20,739 nucleotides of DNA from Priapulus caudatus (GCF_000485595.1 NW_014579400.1:8367-29105); one strand, 5' to 3'. Counted from the stretch's first letter, positions 1 through 7,831 are shown. Numbers and translations: made by a program. Notes: generated by a model not told the origin, from the letters alone.

Positions 1-42
<42 letters not shown>

Positions 43-55
43 AAGAAAGAGAGAC

Positions 56-88
<33 letters not shown>

Positions 89-215
89 AACAGAGAGAGA
101 AAGAGGGAGGGGAGAGATGGAGAAAGATTAATAGAGAGAAACATAGAGAGAAGGGGAGAGAGAGAGATGGAGAACGAAATGGGAAGAGGAGAGATTAGAG
201 AGAAAAACAACGTCT
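1..215. repeat. GA-rich microsatellite (GAGAGATA-type)
   Basis: The window opens inside a purine-rich simple repeat built from GAGAGATA, GAGA and GGGGAGA variants. The first 45 bases have a clear 10-base GAGAGATAGA rhythm, which then decays. No coding signal is visible. The repeat probably continues to the left of the window. Confidence 0.9.
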
Positions 216-257
216 CTTTCATGTTCGACAACTTAATAATCATCAAGCACTACCAAC

Positions 258-557
258 ATGGCTGCCAACATGGCTATTAACATGGCTGCCAAGATGGCTG
301 CCAAGATGGCTGCCAAGATGGCTGCCAAGATGGCTGCCAAGATGGCTGCCAAGATGGCTGCCAAGATGGCTGCCAAGATGGCTGCCAAGATGGCTGCCAA
401 GATGGCTGCCAACATGGCTGCCAACATGGCTGTCGGCATGGCTGCCAACATGGCTGTCGACATGGCTGCCAACATGGCTGCCAACATGGCTGCCAACTTG
501 GCTGCCAACATTGCTGCCGACATGGCTGCCGACATGGCTGCCAACATGGCTGCAAAC
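258..557 (+). repeat. 12-bp minisatellite, unit ATGGCTGCCAAG/C, 25 copies
   Basis: There are 25 head-to-tail copies of a 12-bp unit, ATGGCTGCCAAG or ATGGCTGCCAAC. The middle ten copies are identical in their first twelve bases, and variants gather towards the right end. Because 12 is a multiple of three and the unit has no stop codon in any phase, the array is open in all six frames. The + frame from 258 reads as a Met-Ala-Ala-Lys/Asn repeat for 104 codons, but nothing outside the array supports a protein. Every AAGATGGCTGCC unit resembles a YY1 site and also places ATG in a strong Kozak context (A at -3, G at +4). In 23 of 25 units the ATG is intact. Confidence 0.92.
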
Positions 558-571
558 AATGGACAAATTTA

Positions 572-1159
572 GATGTTTTAAGCTGAATACGCAAAAATGT
601 ATCAAAGACAATATTCGAGAATTAGGTATATTTGGAAGCATCCGAAAAATTCATGATAAATATTAAATAAACACGTGCACTTAGTTTAGTAAACAGCGTA
701 ATGATTTGAAAGTAGTAAATGGGCGCACAATCCACGTACTATTTCGTATCACTATTTAATCAAATTGTCATGAAATAATGGTCCTATTTTTATTATGTTT
801 GCAACTTTTATAAGTATAAACCATATAATTACATAGGACAGGAGTAACGGGCCGCTCCCGCTGTAAAACATATAGTAAAAAAGCGTAAAAAATTCTGACG
901 GAAATCTGCTTGTGGCAGTGGCAAATGAGCGAGAGCGAGAGCGTCATCTGTCGTGGAGTTTGTACAGACCGCTCCAACTACTATTCCTTGTAAACCACCT
1001 CGCTTAGTTTACGAGAAATAAAAAAAAATAAATGCCAACGTACGTCAAAAATGTAAACCTGACCCGTTTTCTACTGCAAGCATGGATAATCTGGTCAGAC
1101 CCTCCCCGTAAGATATCTCAGCTGCCCTGACGCTGCTAACATGCTCGCTTGTTTTGCAG
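572..1159. other. AT-rich unique sequence, presumed copine intron
   Basis: No exon, RNA gene or element could be recognised between the 12-bp array and the first copine exon. The sequence is AT-rich and includes a short GAGCGA repeat near 930. It is presumed to be intronic because the copine gene must extend to the left. The last 20 bases end in a good 3' splice site (TGTTTTGCAG at 1150-1159). Confidence 0.5.
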
Positions 1160-1262
1160 ACATGCAGCTGAAGTTAAAGATGGCGCCACCTACTACGTGC
1201 TCGTGATTCTCACAGATGGCGTTGTGACCGACATGCCGCAGACGAAGCAGGCCATTGTTCAG
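1160..1262 (+). CDS. Copine exon A: part of vWA/copine domain
   Basis: This 103-nt exon encodes 34 full codons after one base that completes a split codon. The peptide runs from [12 protein letters not shown] through [20 protein letters not shown] to VQ. Copine vWA domains have the same block (YFVLLIITDGVI.DM..T..AIV). The TDG aspartate corresponds to a metal-coordinating MIDAS position in vWA folds; that role is family knowledge, not shown here. Boundaries are set by an acceptor (TGTTTTGCAG) and by a donor, CAG|GTGACC at 1263. Copines are cytosolic proteins that move to membranes on calcium binding through two N-terminal C2 domains. Those domains are not in this window, so the gene is partial at its 5' end. 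An intronic pyrimidine tract begins within about ten bases of the donor. Confidence 0.9.
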
Positions 1263-1545
1263 GTGACCTTCTCCTGCTGCTGTACCTTCTTATCCTCCTC
1301 CTCCTCCTCCTCCTCTTCCCTCTTCTTCTTCCTTCCCCTCCTCCTCCTTTTCCTCCTCCTCCTCACCCTTTTCCTCCTCCTCTTCCCCCTCCTCCTGCAC
1401 CTTCTCCTTCTCCTCATCCTCTTGTACCTTCCCATCCTTCTCTTCCTCTTCATCCTTCTTCTCCTTCTTCTCATCCTCCTCCTCATCATTATCATCCCTC
1501 TCCTCCTTCTCTTCCTCCTTTTTTCCATGTTTATGTCATTGGTGA
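1263..1545 (+). repeat. Pyrimidine tract (TCC/TTC)n next to a 5' splice site
   Basis: About 260 bases are almost pure C and T on the + strand, with TCCTCC and TTCTCC units. The tract starts directly after the copine donor at 1263. Long polypurine/polypyrimidine tracts can form triplex (H-form) DNA, which is general knowledge. The open frames here, Leu/Phe-rich on + and Arg-rich on -, are composition artefacts. Confidence 0.9.
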
Positions 1546-1665
1546 TAACGTGCGACTCACTCCCGATCACGTGCTAAACGCTTCAGATCACTTGCACATT
1601 ATCTCTCTACATCACGTGATAGCTCCATGTTAATCACGTGTTGAGGCCAGCTGATCACGTACGTA
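1543..1665. repeat. Decayed ~22-bp repeat with CACGTG E-boxes
   Basis: Six related blocks follow one another: GATAACGTG (1543), GATCACGTG (1565), GATCACTTG (1586), ATCACGTGA (1611), ATCACGTGT (1633) and GATCACGTA (1653). Spacings are 20-25 bases. Three keep a perfect CACGTG, at 1568, 1613 and 1635. This looks like an old minisatellite within copine intron A. Confidence 0.55.
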
Positions 1666-2284
1666 CATCATAGAGAAAAATTTGTTACACGAAGAAAACT
1701 GCATGTTACTACATTAGACGGCAAATTGTCTTGATTTCATCTCTATATCTGTATCTAAACTATCATTCTAAGTGAAATAACAACGCCCCCTTGAATATTG
1801 CTGCTAGATGGGTCATGCTAGTAAGAGCTCACGCCAAACTCTCTAGCACTTCTTTACTATAGCGACGTTTTTCGAACGCCCTTTTCGCAACGATGATTGG
1901 ATAGATGTACCTGTCAATCACACTAGGCGGGAGTCAGTTTCTAGTTCAAATAGTTGTCCTGTTAGGATGCGAAACGTTAGCAGTAAGTTTGATCTTCACG
2001 GTTGGGTAGAAATTAACTATATTAGCTCCATGATCAACCAACCGAATTAACGTATTTTCGGAGTTTCTAGTTTCTAGTTTCTCTTCGCATCGACGGCAAG
2101 TCGATGCCACGATGCTCAAAATTTCGTAGGACTGTCTTGCGACGACCCCCGATGACCCACGATTTGCCCAAATTTTCTGTCGTGTCGTTGCACAAATGCG
2201 TCCGTGGCATTCGTTAGTGACAGGGTTTACGCAGACATCGGCGGCGTGGTCAGTGTTGTTTCGAATGTGTGTGTGTTGTTTCAG
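1666..2284. other. Unique intronic sequence of copine
   Basis: No coding similarity or repeat was recognised. The sequence is of ordinary base composition. It ends in a strong 3' splice site, with alternating GT followed by TTGTTTCAG at 2276-2284, directly before the next copine exon. Confidence 0.5.
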
Positions 2285-2356
2285 GCGACGCGGACTGCCT
2301 CTGTCTGTCACTCATCATCGCGCATCGGGCGAGGCCGACTTATCCCGGCTAAAGCC
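2285..2356 (+). CDS. Copine exon B: vWA core strand, frame-disturbed
   Basis: After a strong acceptor, this segment translates in one frame to LPLSV, then an unexpected THHRASG, then EADLSRLK. Copines have LP(L/M)S(V/I)IIVG(V/I)G(E/Q)ADF at this place, so the exon is recognisable. The central IIVGIG block is broken: Ile-Ile falls in one frame (CATCATCG near 2311) and Ile-Gly in another (ATCGGG near 2323). The first three codons, Ala-Thr-Arg, are in phase with exon A, and then one extra base shifts the frame near 2294. The right boundary is uncertain because no clean GT donor follows the LK codons; GTTACG at 2357 is the nearest. Decay, sequence or assembly error, or an unusual allele could each explain this. 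Read in phase 0 from exon A, the segment has no stop codon. Confidence 0.6.
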
Positions 2357-2375
2357 GTTACGATCTCGCACAACA

Positions 2376-2712
2376 GCACGCACGCACGCCACAGCGCGCA
2401 CGCACGCACACACACACGACCACGCCAAGAATACTACACACACACGCACAACACACAACCACACGCAACGCACGCAACACACGCAGCATGCGACGGAACG
2501 CACCACCGCCGCGCGACGCACGCCACCACGCACGCACGCAGCCCGCACGCAGACACACACGACGCAGTACGAGCAGCGCACACACTACGCCACGCACGCA
2601 CGCACGCACCAACACCACGCCAACAAGCAGCGAACAAACGCACGGCACGAACGCCACACACACACGCAGCACGCACGCGCACACAACATGCACACAAACG
2701 CACGCACGTAAG
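2376..2712 (+). repeat. CA/GCAC-rich low-complexity tract
   Basis: About 340 bases consist mainly of CACA, GCAC and ACGC units on the + strand, starting some 20 bases after copine exon B. There is no fixed unit length. Alternating purine-pyrimidine stretches could adopt Z-DNA. Several overlapping open frames on both strands (His/Thr/Arg-rich on +, Cys/Val-rich on -) reflect composition only. Confidence 0.85.
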
Positions 2713-3220
2713 CGCACGCAGTTGCTTTATAATCTCTTAACGACGGATGACCATGCTCCAGTTGTATCTATCATGACTTCACTGGGCCGGCCTGTTGCCC
2801 CGCTAGAGGCGTTTCCCGGTCGGGCAGAACATACACACCATCACCACATTGCCTAACACTGAGCGACGGTGCCGCAGGTGCATCCATTACACTTATAGAC
2901 CCGTGAGATGTGCTGGGGCGGGGTGGGGCTCAATTAGCGCCGAGATTCGTTACAACGGATGCACTCATTTATAAGCGCATCGCCCGTATGTCTGATTGAC
3001 TGACTGTGTGTGATTAGCTGTAGGGCTGGATGCTGTGAAGATGTTGCGAGTTTGTGGAGGCTGACCCTCACGGTGGCCAGAAAGATGTGAATGTTAAACA
3101 CACAGATGGCTTGTGTATATAATCCCACCCCATGTGATATTACCCCCAGTGTGATATTCCCTCGCATTATTGTAATACCGCATATAATCTAACCATAGCA
3201 GCAATTTACGATGATGTGTT
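2713..3220. other. Unique intronic sequence
   Basis: The sequence is of mixed composition with a short G-rich run (GGGGCGGGGTGGGG) at 2914-2927. No exon, RNA gene or transposon end was recognised. It lies in the long copine intron between 2357 and 6743. Confidence 0.5.
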
Positions 3221-3332
3221 ACGAATGAATATATATGTAATATATAATGTTTATATATATATGTATATATAATTTTATGACTTATATATGTACTATATTA
3301 ATATAATGAATATATAAGTATGATGTGGCAAT

Positions 3333-3378
<46 letters not shown>
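3221..3378. repeat. AT dinucleotide microsatellite
   Basis: The region contains imperfect TATATA runs with a longest pure stretch near 3339-3369, followed by TGTGTGTG. It is a simple intronic repeat. Confidence 0.9.
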
Positions 3379-3379
<1 letters not shown>

Positions 3380-3500
3380 ATACTATTATTCCATACTAAC
3401 TCGCTTGGATATTTATTATAAATATAGATGATGATTATATGATTATAGATGCGGTGACAAGCGTTGTCACTGGGGAACTTCTGTCTCACGTTATTTGTCA

Positions 3501-3768
3501 GCCGTACTAACGCTCAAGGGGTCGCGTAACAGGTACTACAGATATGTACCCGAGGTACATATATGTATACACAAAGTGTACCAGACTTGTACTACAGAAG
3601 TGTACCCTAACCCTAACACTAACCCTAACCCTAACCCTAACCCTAACCCTAACCCTAAACATACCTCATATAAACATAATTATAAACATAATAGTAAACA
3701 ACCTAAAACTACCTCGGGTACATATCTGTAGTACCTGTTACGACAACGACCCTTCGTGCCGTACTAAC
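3501..3768. mobile_element. MITE-like inverted-repeat element with internal telomere repeats
   Basis: The 33 bases at 3525-3557 are perfectly reverse-complementary to 3710-3742. Outside the arms, related AAGGGGTCG and CGACCCTT segments extend the symmetry imperfectly. An 11-base direct repeat, GCCGTACTAAC, lies at 3501-3511 and 3758-3768 and could be a target-site duplication, although it is not immediately flush with the perfect arms. Between the arms lie a second partial copy of the arm motif (GTACTACAGAAGTGTACC at 3588-3605) and an array of CCCTAA. No transposase frame is present, so this would be a non-autonomous element. Confidence 0.65.
3605..3658. repeat. Interstitial telomere-type repeat (CCCTAA)9
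   Basis: Nine consecutive hexamers, eight CCCTAA and one CACTAA, read as TTAGGG on the - strand. This is the telomere repeat of most non-arthropod, non-nematode animals. The array is completely enclosed by the inverted repeat around it, so it is not a chromosome end. Confidence 0.93.
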
Positions 3769-3837
3769 TGTCTAATGTGTAGCGACTTCCCCTCACGTTC
3801 GTGTTCTTTCCCTAACGATCACTATAATTCCTTCTAG

Positions 3838-3922
3838 GATTTAAAGCCATTGCTAGAGAAAGCAAAGGAGAAGGTAAAACCAGGAACCAAGAAACATTAT
3901 ATTCAACAATTTGTTAATCTCT
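3838..3922 (+). other. Possible orphan exon-like open segment
   Basis: Following CCTTCTAG, one frame reads DLKPLLEKAKEKVKPGTKKH and then YIQQFVN before entering a CT repeat. The Lys/Glu-rich amphipathic character and the acceptor-like start look exon-like, but no family was recognised and no donor is evident. It is not copine sequence. Chance is a real possibility. Confidence 0.2.
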
Positions 3923-4640
3923 CTCTCGCTCTCTCTCTCTCTCTCTATCATTCGCTCTTTCTTTCCTCTTTCGTGACGTATTTTTTATATTGCAATCAGT
4001 TTGTTTCTCAGCTCGTTTTCTAAGATGGCATGCGGAAATGACGTCACGATAGACGGGTGCGTTCCGGACCGCCTGCGGTGCGAATGCTTGACCTTATAAC
4101 ACGTTTTATTCTATTACTCGTTTGGGTTCTATCTAATTATATACTGTTTCCGAACGAATCCATATAGTGGGGCAGATAACATGCAAATATTAGGAGAATT
4201 ATTCAAATTGTCATACAAACACCAAAATTGGCACATATATTGAAAATATTGAATATAGGAGAATTGGCCTATACTCAATCAAAAGATTTAGCGGAAAGTT
4301 TATAATAATGGGGCTATTGGCGGCCTTCTTGACAAATAGCCGCCATTTTAAATTTTCACGTGGCTAACGTTCTTTTATGAATTGAATGCTTGTATGACAA
4401 TAAGAATGATTTTTCTCTTAATCTGCCCTCCTAATATGAACACACAGTATACAGATGTTGTGCAGCATTGTTTATGGAAGTGTTGATTGTTCTCTGATTG
4501 TTTGGGATGACGTTGCCTGGCCGAGCCATGTGACAGCGATGGTTGCGCCGCCTGCCGGCAATCAGCTGTCATTAATTTGTTTCTCTCTGTCTCTTCTTTG
4601 TGTAAATTTGTATGTCATTCACGTTATTTTATCGCATATA
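3923..4640. other. Unique intronic DNA with a short CT run and a weak inverted repeat
   Basis: A CTCTCT run occupies 3918-3950. ATTGTCATACAA at 4207-4218 is the exact reverse complement of 4390-4401, which could mark the ends of a decayed element of about 195 bp. A small potential hairpin, GGCTATT ... AATAGCC, lies near 4312-4343. No coding signal is visible. Confidence 0.45.
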
Positions 4641-4709
4641 TATAAATATATCTATATCTATATCTATAACTATATCTATATATATATATATATATAATGT
4701 ATCTATATA

Positions 4710-4745
<36 letters not shown>

Positions 4746-4747
4746 GA
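4637..4747. repeat. TATATC / AT microsatellite
   Basis: Imperfect TATATC units pass into pure AT repeats, with a break at about 4698-4712. It is a simple repeat within the long copine intron. Confidence 0.9.
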
Positions 4748-4767
4748 TATGATCAGTATGTGTTGTT

Positions 4768-4785
4768 ACAAGCTGTACAGCTTGT
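4768..4785. repeat. Perfect 18-bp palindrome
   Basis: ACAAGCTGTACAGCTTGT equals its own reverse complement with no central spacer. It lies about 25 bases right of an AT microsatellite. It may be a protein-binding dyad or a chance palindrome. Confidence 0.6.
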
Positions 4786-4799
4786 GCTCGTGTCTATTT

Positions 4800-5280
4800 A
4801 TTATATATAGTTCTGTTCTATCGTGAGTGCGCTGCGAATTGGAAGATTACGACTTATCTCGTCGCCTGTCCTTCTCGCCTTCCTCTTCTGTCTTCTGTTT
4901 CTGGCTTCTTTGCCTTGTTTCTTCTTTTCTGCAGTAGACGGCAGGCGTGGTCGTTTATTTCTGTCGCACAATATCATATTTGTCACACAACTATCATATT
5001 TGTCAACCCACATCGCCGCGGCCATCTTCTCACCGATCGTTCGATCTTCTTTCCTATACGTATAAGAGGCGGTCGTGAATTGATGCCGTGCTGTTTGTTC
5101 GGAGTGTATTGGCCAGCGTAGCAGGTCGCGCTGTATATACACACGCTGTGCTATATTCATGAAATTCCGTGCTCACTCATGGTGCGTACTGCTGCGCGCG
5201 AGTGCTTGTGTGCCGCCGTCTTTAATGTTCTCCTAGAATTCTCGAAGAAGAAACTCTACTTCGTGCGGGAAGGCTTGGAT
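4800..5280. other. Unique sequence with minus-strand YY1-like start context
   Basis: On the - strand, AAGATGGCCGC at 5028-5018 gives a YY1-like motif overlapping an ATG in good context. An open frame follows it for about 70 codons and turns strongly Lys/Arg-rich. A direct repeat ACAAATATGATA lies inside it on the - strand, near 4967-5003. No protein family was identified, so the frame is not called a gene. Confidence 0.3.
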
Positions 5281-5292
5281 GAGATACCAGAT

Positions 5293-5405
5293 GTGTGTGT
5301 GTGTGTGTGTGGTGTTGTGTGTGTGTGTTGTGTGTTTGTGTGTGTGTGGTGTGTGTGGCGCGTGTGTGTGTGTGTTGTGTGTGTGTGTGTGTGTGGTGTT
5401 GTGTG

Positions 5406-5442
<37 letters not shown>

Positions 5443-5520
5443 TGTTGCGGTTACATGTGTGTGCGTGCAGTTCGTGGGAGCGGCGTGCTGCTGCGTGCGT
5501 GCGTGCCGTGTGCGCTTCAG
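5293..5520. repeat. TG-rich microsatellite
   Basis: Long TGTGTG runs are broken by GGTGT, GCGTG and TGTTG, grading into GTGCGTGC at the right end. Multiple Cys/Val-rich (+) and His/Thr-rich (-) frames are composition artefacts. Confidence 0.92.
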
Positions 5521-5891
5521 GTTGATTTCCAAGACGAAATCGGCATTGCTTATATTATATGGTGATCGTACGACGAGCCAATCAGTTTATCTCTCGGCGT
5601 CACGTGATAAGGCAAGACTAGGATTATGCAAAACCGAATGTAATTCAACTAGCGATAAGCGAGCAGCTCGGAAACCATAAAAAAAGCCAACGAGAAGTAA
5701 GAACGTCATCGACGACGACGTGCCTCGATGCATGTTCTTTTTTCGCTGGTTTTTAAAATCGCGTCAATTTAAGCCAGAATCAATGCGAATTCACCGCCAT
5801 CTATCGGCCTCTGCGCGTAATATTTTCGACCAAACTAATATCGCGGCGATATGTGTGATCGAGGCGGCCCCGCGCGTCCGCCCAGGCTGCG
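5521..5891. other. Unique intronic sequence
   Basis: No exon or RNA gene was recognised. A CTCF-like core is present on the - strand at 5794-5807 (CCGATAGATGGCGG). The right end runs into an inverted-repeat element. Confidence 0.45.
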
Positions 5892-6224
5892 TTTTCTCTT
5901 AGGTCAATCAAGAACATTAGTCCAGCCGCAATCCCATCGTTGTTTTAATTATTTCCTGTTTCTGCTGTGTTTTTCTTGCTTTATCCGTTTAACAAATTTT
6001 TTTTACAATTAACGCAAATATTACATGATTTATTTACAACAATTTGAATAACAACAATTATTTTTACAACAATTAAAAATTATATTTTTATATTAAAAAA
6101 AATAGAGTTTGGGTTGTCACAATGCAGTGAATGCACCTAAAACAGGAGTTTTGAGGCACGTGAGTTTATCAACCAATGCAGCGCACTCACTAGAGCCTAT
6201 GTTCTTGATTGACCTGAGAGAAAA
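5892..6224. mobile_element. MITE-like element with 26-bp inverted ends
   Basis: The 26 bases at 5892-5917 are reverse-complementary to 6199-6224 with one mismatch; the core 17 bases (5901-5917 against 6199-6215) match perfectly. Weaker symmetry continues outwards (CTGCG and CCGCC-like segments). The interior is AT-rich, with ACAACAATT repeats and no open frame. A non-autonomous transposon or foldback element fits best; no clear target-site duplication was found. Confidence 0.5.
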
Positions 6225-6358
6225 AATCACGCAGGCGGGTCGGCAAACGCTCGGCTACGAGCAGAGCGATGTCAGGCATGAGTGATGCGTCACTAGATAG
6301 CCAGTCCCCGTGACCACCACCACTCATATCACTCCATTGACCCCGCCGTCATCTATCC

Positions 6359-6641
6359 ATAGTATCAAGAGCGTATTAAGTATTAACAGCGTAACAAGTA
6401 TTAATAAGTAAGGCTAGTATAAGTATACTGTAATACGCTATTGATAGTAACACAGTAAGGGCGGTCCGCACGCGAGTTGTGCACGCTTACACATAGAATC
6501 TGTGCGAAGTTTTTTTCACGCAGTGGTAACGGGTTCCATAACAATTTTCTATCATAAACTTTATCAGATGTTTATATATACATGATATAATATATATATA
6601 TTATGTTTATGAATATAATATATAGTATCAAGAGCGTATTA
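6359..6641. repeat. 20-bp direct repeats 263 bp apart
   Basis: ATAGTATCAAGAGCGTATTA occurs identically at 6359-6378 and 6622-6641. The first copy is followed by smaller repeats of the AGTATTAA type. This could be a segment duplication or the remains of an insertion. Confidence 0.55.
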
Positions 6642-6668
6642 CGTATGGCTTTACTTGGCAAGCCTCTG

Positions 6669-6699
<31 letters not shown>

Positions 6700-6702
6700 G
6701 AT
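6580..6702. repeat. AT microsatellites before copine exon C
   Basis: Two short TATATA clusters, at about 6590-6623 and 6668-6699, lie just upstream of the copine exon at 6744. Confidence 0.85.
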
Positions 6703-6743
6703 AGCTGATACTAATCCGCCATGTTTTTTGTTGCGTCCGGCAG

Positions 6744-6817
6744 CCATGTTGGAGTTTGACACGGACAACTCCCGGCTATCAGCGAGCGGAGTGATGGCCC
6801 AGCGAGACATGTGTCAG
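6744..6817 (+). CDS. Copine exon C: vWA domain, before last exon
   Basis: The 74-nt exon starts after TGCGTCCGGCAG and supplies two bases of a split codon followed by 24 codons, MLEFDTDNSRLSASGVMAQR then DMCQ. Copines have (A)M..LD.D...L...G..A.RDIVQ at this position, and the next exon resumes with the conserved FV.FR block, so identity is secure. The exon ends in phase 0 at CAG with the donor GTGAGT at 6818. The family's usual RDIVQ is RDMCQ here. The final 14 bases of the exon plus the first 10 of the intron form the unit of the minisatellite that follows, so the genuine junction is the leftmost of 24 similar ones. Extending the exon by one repeat adds Val-Ser-Pro and a stop. Confidence 0.9.
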
Positions 6818-7364
6818 GTGAGTCCGTGAGACATGTGTCAGGTGAGTCCGTGAGACATGTGTCAGGTGAGACCGTGAGACATGTGTCAGGTGATGCATGT
6901 GAGACATGTGTCAGGTGAGTCCGTGAGACATGTGGCAGGTGATGCATGTGTCAGGTGAGACCGTGAGACATGTGTCAGGTGATGCATGTGAGACATGTGC
7001 CAGGTAATCAATGTAAGACATGTGTCAGGTGAGTCCGTGAGACATGTGTCAGGTGAGTCCGTGAGACATGTGTCAGGTGAGTCCGTGAGACATGTGTCAG
7101 GTGAGACCGTGAGACATGTGTCAGGTGATGCATGTGAGACATGTGTCAGGTGAGTCCGTGAGACATGTGGCAGGTGATGCATGTGTCAGGTGAGTCCGTG
7201 AGACATGTGTCAGGTGAGTCCGTGAGACATGTGTCAGGTGAGTCCGTGAGACATGTGTCAGGTGAGACCGTGAGACATGTGCCAGGTGAGACCGTGAGAC
7301 ATGTGTCAGGTGATGCATGTGAGACATGTCTCAGGTGAGTCCGTGACACATGTGTCAGGTGACA
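6804..7364 (+). repeat. ~24-bp minisatellite made of duplicated exon/5' splice-site junctions
   Basis: The basic unit is GAGACATGTGTCAG (exon-derived) followed by GTGAGTCCGT (intron-derived). CAG|GT occurs 24 times between 6815 and 7360. After CAG the copies read GTGAGT (11), GTGAGA (5), GTGATG (6), GTAATC (1) and GTGACA (1). Units are 24 or 25 bp, with two 16-bp short forms. A higher-order period of 235 bp is visible: 6818-6959 and 7053-7194 are identical over 142 bases. On the - strand the array reads as His/Thr/Ser-rich frames, which are not credible proteins. Confidence 0.95.
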
Positions 7365-7607
7365 CTGTATATTCTTTCATAGATCATTTCCTGCCGAGTT
7401 TCTGATTTTTTATTCCCGACGGGTGGATTGTAGCCCTTCTCTCCCATGCTCCACCGCTATCAGCCACCATCCCTGTAAACCCTGCTGCCACCTCTGCTAC
7501 AAATAATAATCACAAACTCAAAATGACTCCCTAAGGAAACTCCCCAATTGCTGAGATGTAACTCGTTCTCCACGACCCAACACATCATACATAAGTGATC
7601 GTGTTAC
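7365..7607. other. Unique sequence between minisatellite and MITE
   Basis: This is ordinary intronic sequence with a CCACC/TGCCACC-rich part at 7450-7500. No features were recognised. Confidence 0.45.
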
Positions 7608-7831
7608 GCTGGGTTTACACTTCCGACTTTATGTTGGCGAATTGGCGAGTTGGACCAATATCGCAATTCGGCAACTCTGAGTTGACGAAAATAGAACATG
7701 TTCTTATCTCCCAACAAGTTGCTATCGATCGGTTGGTCGCACAACTTTTGCGTTTACACTGCCGATTGTCGGTTGTATAGTTGGGAAGTTGGTCCAATTT
7801 GCCAAGACAATGTCGGTGGTGTAAACCCAGC
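7608..7831. mobile_element. MITE-like element, ends GCTGGGTTTACAC, possible TTA duplication
   Basis: GCTGGGTTTACAC at 7608-7620 is exactly reverse-complementary to 7819-7831. Weaker symmetry runs further in, with CCGAC, TTGGC and AATTGG in matching order. TTA lies one base outside each end and could be a three-base target-site duplication, as produced by PIF/Harbinger-type transposons. An internal GTTTACACTGCCGA at 7752-7765 repeats the end motif. There is no transposase. The element sits in the last copine intron between the two minisatellites. Confidence 0.7.

Noticed and set aside
1263-1577. Leu/Phe-rich hydrophobic frame (+) or Arg-rich frame (-) as a membrane or basic protein
   Set aside because: It is intronic pyrimidine tract. 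Only the part up to 1262 is coding, as copine exon A.
4801-5028. Minus-strand MAAAMWVDKY start as a replication factor C subunit
   Set aside because: Only WVDKY resembles the RFC N-terminus. The following residues do not match, and the segment contains a local direct repeat.
5036-5045. GTTCGATC as the T-loop of a tRNA gene
   Set aside because: No matching T-stem, D-arm or acceptor stem could be assembled around it.
6711-7349. His/Thr/Ser-rich - strand frames across the donor minisatellite
   Set aside because: They are produced by a 24-bp unit read on the other strand and have no independent start, domain or neighbouring support.
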